35,805 nucleotides of DNA from Coprobacter sp. (GTDB lineage Bacteria; Bacteroidota; Bacteroidia; Bacteroidales; Coprobacteraceae): the NCBI GenBank assembly GCA_022511245.1, contig JAFLRV010000006.1, positions 1 through 35,805 of the forward strand, written 5' to 3'. The notes beneath the pieces are model-generated. The model had not been told where the DNA came from. It made no database searches and was given only the letters and a program-made list of their open reading frames with translations. The position numbers and the translations under genes were made by a program. This document shows positions 30,210-35,805 of the stretch, in pieces. Every line of letters starts with the position of its first letter. Position 1 is the stretch's first letter.

Positions 30210-31124
30210 ATGTATATACCGGAATTTTTGAAACAGGGTGATAAAGTCATGGTCGTCTCCCCTTCCGGAAAAATCGACAGTGAGATTGTCGATCGGGGAA
30301 TGGCGGTTCTGGCAGAATGGGGACTGGACCCGGTTTGCGGCTGTTCCGGCAAATCGGTTTGCGGCCGTTTTGCCGGCGACGACAAAGCCCGGTTTCTGGA
30401 TTTGAAAGATGCGTGGCAGTCGGACGAAATAAAAGCCGTTTTTTGCAGTCGGGGCGGATATGGAGCCATACGGTTGCTGGATAAAATTACGGACGATATG
30501 ATTGCCGCCCGGCCGAAATGGTTTGTCGGATACAGCGATATTACCTTGCTGCATGCCGCACACCGCCGGGCCGGAGTCGTTTCGCTGCATGCCCCGATGA
30601 TGAAACATCTGGCTGAGGACAAAAACGACCGCGCGTCGGGCCTGCTTCGGGAGGTATTGTTCGGCCGTTTTTCCGGATATACGGTTCCCGGACATCCGTT
30701 GAACCGTCCGGGCTCAACCGTCGGTCCGCTTTTTGGCGGAAATCTTTCGGTCCTGTCCGGATTGCGGGGAACCCCTTATGACCAGATAAAAGAGGGCGAC
30801 ATTCTTTTTGTCGAAGATATTGCCGAACGGCCCTATCATCTGGAAAGAATGTTTTACAACCTGAAACTGGGCGGTGTACTGCGCTCGCTGTCGGGCTTGA
30901 TTGTCGGCCGGTTTACCGATTATGAGGAGGACTGTTCTTTGGGAATGACCGTTTATGAGATGATAAAAAATATGGTGGCAGAGTATGACTATCCGGTCTG
31001 TTTCGGTTTTCCTGTGGGCCATGTGAAAGAGAATTTCCCTATGCCGGAAGGGATGCCCGTGCAGCTCTCGGTGACTACGGAACAGGTTGCCTTGACACCG
31101 GAACAGGTAGAACGTAAAATGTAG
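30210..31124 (+). CDS. ldcA: LD-carboxypeptidase (murein tetrapeptide carboxypeptidase, S66 family)
   Basis: LKQGDKVMVVSPSGKIDSEIVDRGMAVLAEWGL; AVFCSRGGYGAIRLLDKITDDMIAARPKWFVGYSDITLLHAA; GPLFGGNLSVLSGLRGTPY. Confidence 0.93.
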   Translation: MYIPEFLKQGDKVMVVSPSGKIDSEIVDRGMAVLAEWGLDPVCGCSGKSVCGRFAGDDKARFLDLKDAWQSDEIKAVFCSRGGYGAIRLLDKITDDMIAARPKWFVGYSDITLLHAAHRRAGVVSLHAPMMKHLAEDKNDRASGLLREVLFGRFSGYTVPGHPLNRPGSTVGPLFGGNLSVLSGLRGTPYDQIKEGDILFVEDIAERPYHLERMFYNLKLGGVLRSLSGLIVGRFTDYEEDCSLGMTVYEMIKNMVAEYDYPVCFGFPVGHVKENFPMPEGMPVQLSVTTEQVALTPEQVERKM

Positions 31125-31126
31125 GA

Positions 31127-32122
31127 ATGATGAATATGCTGTTTAAAATCATGTTGTTTTTGGGCCTCTCTTCGGCAATGGGCAGTTGCAGCGGTCGTTA
31201 CCGGGAAACAGTTCCGGAAAATGCCGGACGGGAAAAGACGGTCGATGTCCCCGTTTTTAATGCCGACAGTGCCTATGTTTATGTGCAGCGGCAGGTCGAT
31301 TTCGGATGCCGTGTCCCCAACACGCCGGCACACGAGGCGGCTGCCTCTTTTTTGGAGAAGGAGCTGACCCGGCATGGTGCAGAGGTTCTTGTGCAGTCGG
31401 CCAGAATCACCGCTTATGACGGCACGGTGTTGAATGCGAAAAATATAATCGGTTCTTTTTCTCCGGAAAAGACAAAGCGGGTGCTGTTGTTTGCTCACTG
31501 GGATTCACGTCCCTATGCCGACAACGATGCCGATGAAGCAAATCATCGCAAACCCATTCTGGGGGCCAATGATGGCGCCAGCGGGGTGGGCGTGCTCCTC
31601 GAAATAGCCCGCTTGCTGGGTGCCCGGCTGCCGGACACGGGCGTAGATATCATTTTTTTCGATGCGGAGGATTACGGTCAGCCCTATTTTTCCTCTGCTT
31701 CGGACAACGGCAACAGCTGGGCACTGGGCACGCAGTACTGGGTTTCCCATCCGCATAAACCGGGCTACAGAGCCCGTTACGGGATTTTGCTCGATATGGT
31801 AGGCGGACGGGATGCTGTCTTTGCCAGAGAGGGATATTCCCGGCATTATGCCAAAGCGGTTGGCGACAAGGTATGGGCTGCTGCCCGGAAGCTGGGCTAC
31901 GGCAACCGTTTTGCCGATGTGCAGGGCGGATATGTTACCGATGACCATGTTTATGTCAATCAAATGGGGATTCCCAGTATCGATATTATCCAGTATGACC
32001 CCCGAACCGAATCCGGTTTCTGCCCGCAGTGGCATACGCTGGACGACACGATGGAGCACATCGATAAAGAGACCCTCAAGGCGGTGGGGCAGACCGTGCT
32101 GGAAATCATATACAATGAATGA
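31127..32122 (+). CDS. M28-family metallopeptidase / glutaminyl-peptide cyclotransferase-like lipoprotein
   Basis: RVLLFAHWDSRPYADNDADEANHRKPILGANDGASGVGVLLEIARLL; VDIIFFDAEDYGQP; IPSIDIIQYDPRTESGFCPQWHTLDDTMEHI. The metal-ligand pattern and W/F-rich sites match bacterial type II-like glutaminyl cyclases. Confidence 0.85.
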   Translation: MMNMLFKIMLFLGLSSAMGSCSGRYRETVPENAGREKTVDVPVFNADSAYVYVQRQVDFGCRVPNTPAHEAAASFLEKELTRHGAEVLVQSARITAYDGTVLNAKNIIGSFSPEKTKRVLLFAHWDSRPYADNDADEANHRKPILGANDGASGVGVLLEIARLLGARLPDTGVDIIFFDAEDYGQPYFSSASDNGNSWALGTQYWVSHPHKPGYRARYGILLDMVGGRDAVFAREGYSRHYAKAVGDKVWAAARKLGYGNRFADVQGGYVTDDHVYVNQMGIPSIDIIQYDPRTESGFCPQWHTLDDTMEHIDKETLKAVGQTVLEIIYNE

Positions 32123-32170
32123 GCCGAACGCTTTTTTTGTATCTTTGTGAAAACATGTAATACTCGTACT

Positions 32171-32596
32171 ATGACGATAAACGAAAAACAGGATGAAATC
32201 ATCGAAGAGTTCTCGGCATTCGAGGACTGGATGGATAAATATGCGTTGTTAATCGACTTGGGAAACTCGCTGGAGCCGTTGGATGAAAAATATAAGACGG
32301 CCGAAAACCTGATTGAGGGATGTCAGAGCCGGGTTTGGCTGCAAGCCGACTGGGACGACGGAAAAGTCATTTTCCGGGCCGAGAGTGACGCCCTCATCGT
32401 CAAGGGAATCGTTTCGCTGCTGATTCAGGTGCTGTCGGGACATACGCCGGAAGAGATACTGGCTTCCGATTTGTATTTTATAAACGATATCGGGCTGAAA
32501 GAGCATCTGTCACCCACCCGCTCCAACGGACTGGTGGCGATGGTGAAACAGATGCGGCTGTATGCCCTTGCCTTTCAAATGAAAAACAAACAATAA
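32171..32596 (+). CDS. sufE: SufE family Fe-S biogenesis protein
   Basis: MTINEKQDEIIEEFSAFEDWMDKYALLIDLGNSLEPLDEKYKTAENLIEGCQSRVWLQADWDDGKVIFRAESDALIVKGIVSLLI: conserved GCQSxVW cysteine motif. Confidence 0.95.
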   Translation: MTINEKQDEIIEEFSAFEDWMDKYALLIDLGNSLEPLDEKYKTAENLIEGCQSRVWLQADWDDGKVIFRAESDALIVKGIVSLLIQVLSGHTPEEILASDLYFINDIGLKEHLSPTRSNGLVAMVKQMRLYALAFQMKNKQ

Positions 32597-32618
32597 TTAT
32601 AATTTAACTTTTCGCATT

Positions 32619-34133
32619 ATGTTTAAGAATCAACCTAAAGGATTGTATGCTTTGGCACTGGCCAATACGGGAGAACGTTTTGGCTACTACACGATGCTTG
32701 CCGTATTTCTGCTGTTTTTGCAGGCTAATTTCGGCTTTTCGGTAGGGGTTTCGGGGATGATATATTCCTCATTTCTGGGTCTTGTCTATTTTCTGCCGCT
32801 GTTCGGTGGCATGGCGGCCGACAAATTCGGATTCGGCCGGATGGTCACCATCGGTATCGGGATTATGTTTTTGGGCTATCTCTTGCTGTCATTGCCGTTG
32901 GGCGCCAATGGTTTTGCCGTAGCGGGCATGGGACTTGCCCTGTTGCTGATAAGTTTCGGGACCGGCCTGTTCAAAGGCAACTTGCAGGTTATGGTCGGCA
33001 ATCTGTACGATAACCCGAAATATGCCGGACAGCGTGACGCCGGATTCAGCGTGTTTTATATGGCCATCAATATCGGTGCGATGTTTGCGCCGGCGGCGGC
33101 CGTAGGCATTATGGACTGGGCACAACATTCACTGGGCATCAGCGAGGCCGATTCGTACCATTTCGCTTTTGCCGTAGCTTGTGTCTCCCTTATTTTTTCC
33201 ATTTCCATTTACTATTTCTTTCGGGGCACCTTCAAGGATGCCGACCGGGAAAAGACGGCTGTTTCCAAAGAGGATGAGGTGGAACAGCTCTCTCCCGCAC
33301 AGACCAAAGAACGCATTGTATGTCTCTGTCTGGTATTCGCTGTGGTGATATTTTTCTGGATGGCTTTCCACCAGAACGGAGCTACATTGACCCAGTTTGC
33401 CAAAGAATATACCGCCACATCGGCCGTCGGTGTCGAAAGTATGTTGTTCGACGTGGTGAATCTGGTATTGGCTATCGTCGTTGTGTACGGGTTGTTCGGC
33501 ATCTTCCAGAGCAGTACGAATCGGGGTCGGGCGATAGCTTCCGCCGTTGTGGTGGCCGCTGTCGGCGGACTGGTATGGAAATACCGCTCGCTGACCGGCG
33601 AGCCGGTGGCTGTGAATGCTCCTATCTTCCAGCAGTTCAATCCCTGTTTTGTGGTTGCACTGACGCCCGTTTCGGTTGCGTTGTTCGGCGCTTTGGCCAA
33701 AAAAGGCAAAGAGCCTTCTTCGCCCATGAAAATCGGACTGGGTATGCTGGTGGCCGCTGTCGGATTCGTTTTGATGACGGTCGGTTCCGTCGGTCTGCCT
33801 GTTCCCGCCGAACAGCTGGCGTTGGGCGATGCGGCTGTGCGGGTGTCGCCCAACTGGCTCATAAGTACCTATCTGGTATTGACCTTTGCCGAATTGCTGC
33901 TTTCGCCGATTGGAATCTCTTTCGTGTCGAAAGTCGCTCCGCCCAAATACAAAGGGTTGATGATGGGCGGCTGGTTTGTGGCTACTGCCATCGGGAACTT
34001 CCTGGTGGCTATCCCTACCTTGCTGTGGGGTAAAAGTCTGGTCGTTGTCTGGGGTGTTTTGGTCGGCGTCTGCTTAGTTTCGGCCTTGTTTATCTTTGCT
34101 ATTCTGAAACGTCTGGAGAAAGTCGCTCAATAA
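32619..34133 (+). CDS. Peptide MFS transporter (POT/PTR family)
   Basis: GLYALALANTGERFGYYTMLAVFLLFLQ (ExxERFxYY motif), GTGLFKGNLQVMVGNLYD, DAGFSVFYMAINIGAMFAP. Confidence 0.95.
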   Translation: MFKNQPKGLYALALANTGERFGYYTMLAVFLLFLQANFGFSVGVSGMIYSSFLGLVYFLPLFGGMAADKFGFGRMVTIGIGIMFLGYLLLSLPLGANGFAVAGMGLALLLISFGTGLFKGNLQVMVGNLYDNPKYAGQRDAGFSVFYMAINIGAMFAPAAAVGIMDWAQHSLGISEADSYHFAFAVACVSLIFSISIYYFFRGTFKDADREKTAVSKEDEVEQLSPAQTKERIVCLCLVFAVVIFFWMAFHQNGATLTQFAKEYTATSAVGVESMLFDVVNLVLAIVVVYGLFGIFQSSTNRGRAIASAVVVAAVGGLVWKYRSLTGEPVAVNAPIFQQFNPCFVVALTPVSVALFGALAKKGKEPSSPMKIGLGMLVAAVGFVLMTVGSVGLPVPAEQLALGDAAVRVSPNWLISTYLVLTFAELLLSPIGISFVSKVAPPKYKGLMMGGWFVATAIGNFLVAIPTLLWGKSLVVVWGVLVGVCLVSALFIFAILKRLEKVAQ

Positions 34134-34150
34134 CGTTAATATAATATAGG

Positions 34151-34184
34151 CAATAGCCGCTCCGTTGCTACGGGGCGGCTATTG
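34151..34184 (+). terminator. Terminator downstream of the POT transporter gene
   Basis: caatagccgctccg-ttgcta-cggggcggctattg (14 bp with one G-T wobble), followed by ttttttt. Confidence 0.88.
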
Positions 34185-34427
34185 TTTTTTTATGCTTTTT
34201 TTCTAAATAAGTGCGGTTTGTCTGCCTTGCATGGCTGTCAAAAATTGATGATTGTAATCATCTTATTTTTAGTAGTTTATAATAAAACAGACTGGATTTT
34301 GAAATGTTTGAAGCAATAATTATATATTGTACTTATAATTTATAATAGCCTGTTCTGGGCTCCGAAGATGATTTGAGTTCTGCAAAAAGGTCTGAACGCA
34401 CAATTTCCCTAAAGTAATCTTTTTTCT

Positions 34428-35033
34428 TTATTCGAACAGTTCGAGTTGTTGAGCCTCTCCGAGCAACCGGAAGGTCTGCCGGTGATAGGGGGTGGGCCCG
34501 AACGCCGCAATGGCTTGGCGGTGAGCCGCAGTAGGATAGCCCTTGTTCTCGTCCCATTTGTACTGGGGATATTCCCGATGCAGTTGCAGCATATAGTCGT
34601 CCCGGTAGGTTTTGGCCAGAACCGATGCCGCTGCGATGGAGAGGTATTTCCCGTCGCCTTTGACGACACAGGTGTGCCCGATATGCGGATAGGGTTTGAA
34701 CCGGTTGCCGTCGATGAGCAGATGCTCCGGGATGATGCGGAGCCGGGCAATGGCCCGGTGCATGGCTAAAAAGGAGGCATTCAGTATGTTGATTTGGTCG
34801 ATTTCTTCGGCCGACACAATGCCGACGGCCCACGAAAGAGCTTCCTGCTCGATAACGGGCCGCAGTGCGTAACGCTGTTTCTCGGTCAGTTTTTTGGAGT
34901 CGTTCAATGCGTCGCACTTGAAATCGGGCGGCAGTATCACGGCGGCGGCGTATACGGCACCGGCCAAGCAGCCTCGTCCGGCTTCGTCGCAGCCGGCTTC
35001 TATCCGGTTGGGGTCTATATAGGGTAGCAGCAT
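34428..35033 (-). CDS. rnhB: Ribonuclease HII
   Basis: [102 protein letters not shown]. Confidence 0.96.
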   Translation of the reverse strand: MLLPYIDPNRIEAGCDEAGRGCLAGAVYAAAVILPPDFKCDALNDSKKLTEKQRYALRPVIEQEALSWAVGIVSAEEIDQINILNASFLAMHRAIARLRIIPEHLLIDGNRFKPYPHIGHTCVVKGDGKYLSIAAASVLAKTYRDDYMLQLHREYPQYKWDENKGYPTAAHRQAIAAFGPTPYHRQTFRLLGEAQQLELFE

Positions 35034-35209
35034 AACGGTTGTATAATTTTCATTTTCCCGGTTTAACGGATGAACAAAAGTAAGACATAATTCGTTAATA
35101 AGTTGAATTCGGAAAGAAGAATTGTAATAATTGTTTTTCAGATTGCGTGTATTGACTTTTTGGTTTGGTTTGTTACATACACGAATTGTTGTTTAGTTTG
35201 ATTTAAAGT

Positions 35210-35251
35210 AAAAATGAGAGTTATATCGTCAAAGGTATCGCTCTCATTTTT
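35210..35251. terminator. Unassigned terminator-like hairpin between rnhB and rpsL
   Basis: aaaaatgagag - 20-nt loop - ctctcattttt. A/T flanked on both sides; no CDS ends next to it on either strand. Confidence 0.55.
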
Positions 35252-35315
35252 GTTGCAGGAGCGGTGTCTGCCCTGAACCGATTTTTAATGAGATGATAAA
35301 AAATATACAAAAACA

Positions 35316-35347
35316 TTTGGTTTCTAATAATTTAGTCGTTATCTTTG
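35316..35347 (+). promoter_or_regulatory. Promoter of rpsL / str operon (TTTG / 20 nt / TATCTTTG)
   Basis: TTTG 35316-35319, 20-nt spacer, TATCTTTG 35340-35347. About 140-nt leader to the rpsL ATG. Confidence 0.7.
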
Positions 35348-35489
35348 CATCGTTTTTGACGCTGAAAAAGATGTGTTTCCTTGCGTAATCTACTGATTAT
35401 GTGCAGGTAACAGTCTGGCTTGGCGCCTTTACGTGTAAATAAAAAAATAGTGATTTTATAATTTAAAGATTAAAAAAAGTTCTAAAGAA

Positions 35490-35805
35490 ATGCCTACAAT
35501 TCAGCAATTAGTAAGAAAAGGTCGGGTTGTTTTGGAAGACAAGAGTAAATCTCCTGCATTGGATTCGTGTCCGCAAAGACGCGGCGTGTGCGTGAGAGTG
35601 TACACTACCACTCCGAAAAAACCTAACTCTGCAATGCGTAAAGTAGCAAGGGTGCGTTTGACAAACGGAAAAGAGGTGAACTCTTATATTCCGGGTGAAG
35701 GCCATAACTTGCAGGAACACTCGATCGTATTGGTTCGTGGTGGTCGTGTAAAAGACCTTCCGGGTGTGCGTTATCATATCGTTCGCGGTACATTGGATAC
35801 TGCCG
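35490..35805 (+). CDS. rpsL: 30S ribosomal protein S12, truncated by the window end
   Basis: [105 protein letters not shown]. Not in the ORF track because it has no stop inside the window. Confidence 0.97.
   Translation, partial: MPTIQQLVRKGRVVLEDKSKSPALDSCPQRRGVCVRVYTTTPKKPNSAMRKVARVRLTNGKEVNSYIPGEGHNLQEHSIVLVRGGRVKDLPGVRYHIVRGTLDTA

Noticed and set aside
29312-30622. 436-aa minus-strand ORF
   Set aside because: It is antisense to asd and ldcA, both confidently identified. It crosses their terminator/promoter region and has no recognisable domain.
35612-35622. Possible streptomycin-resistance substitution in RpsL
   Set aside because: The TTPKKPNS segment carries the wild-type lysine at position 43, so there is no resistance allele here. 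The region beyond the window end cannot be judged.

Overview
The window looks like a mostly ordinary chromosomal core region of a Bacteroidales (Bacteroidetes) genome. Support for this comes from TAnnTTTG promoters, a TonB-dependent receptor, NigD-like, DUF3467 and Ig-like lipoproteins, and a fused SecDF. In order, I read: a truncated BspA-like leucine-rich-repeat surface protein (-); a decayed ORF remnant (-); a frameshifted S41 C-terminal processing peptidase, coaD and parE (-); rnr (-); a TonB-dependent receptor (-); gyrB (-); tRNA-Glu(UUC) (-); recO (+); tRNA-Arg(CCU) (+); secDF (-); an Ig-like-domain lipoprotein and a DUF3108 protein (+); ogt-type methyltransferase and cysS (-); DUF3467, NigD-like, a LolD-type ABC ATPase, tcdA and a GltA/FNR (NfnAB-like) pair (-); a CPA2 antiporter with a C-terminal Usp-like region (-); asd (+); ldcA, an M28 glutaminyl-cyclase-like gene, sufE and a POT-family transporter (+); rnhB (-); and the start of rpsL (+). 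I did not find a CRISPR array, an integrated element, a defence island or a convincing undescribed multi-gene system. The items most worth a second look are small: module shuffling in the LRR repeat array, the S41 frameshift, a decayed ORF beside it, a 14-bp duplication that copies a tRNA promoter -33 box, a nested terminator/promoter between asd and ldcA, and an unassigned hairpin upstream of rpsL. No searches were run. All family calls come from reading the translated sequences.
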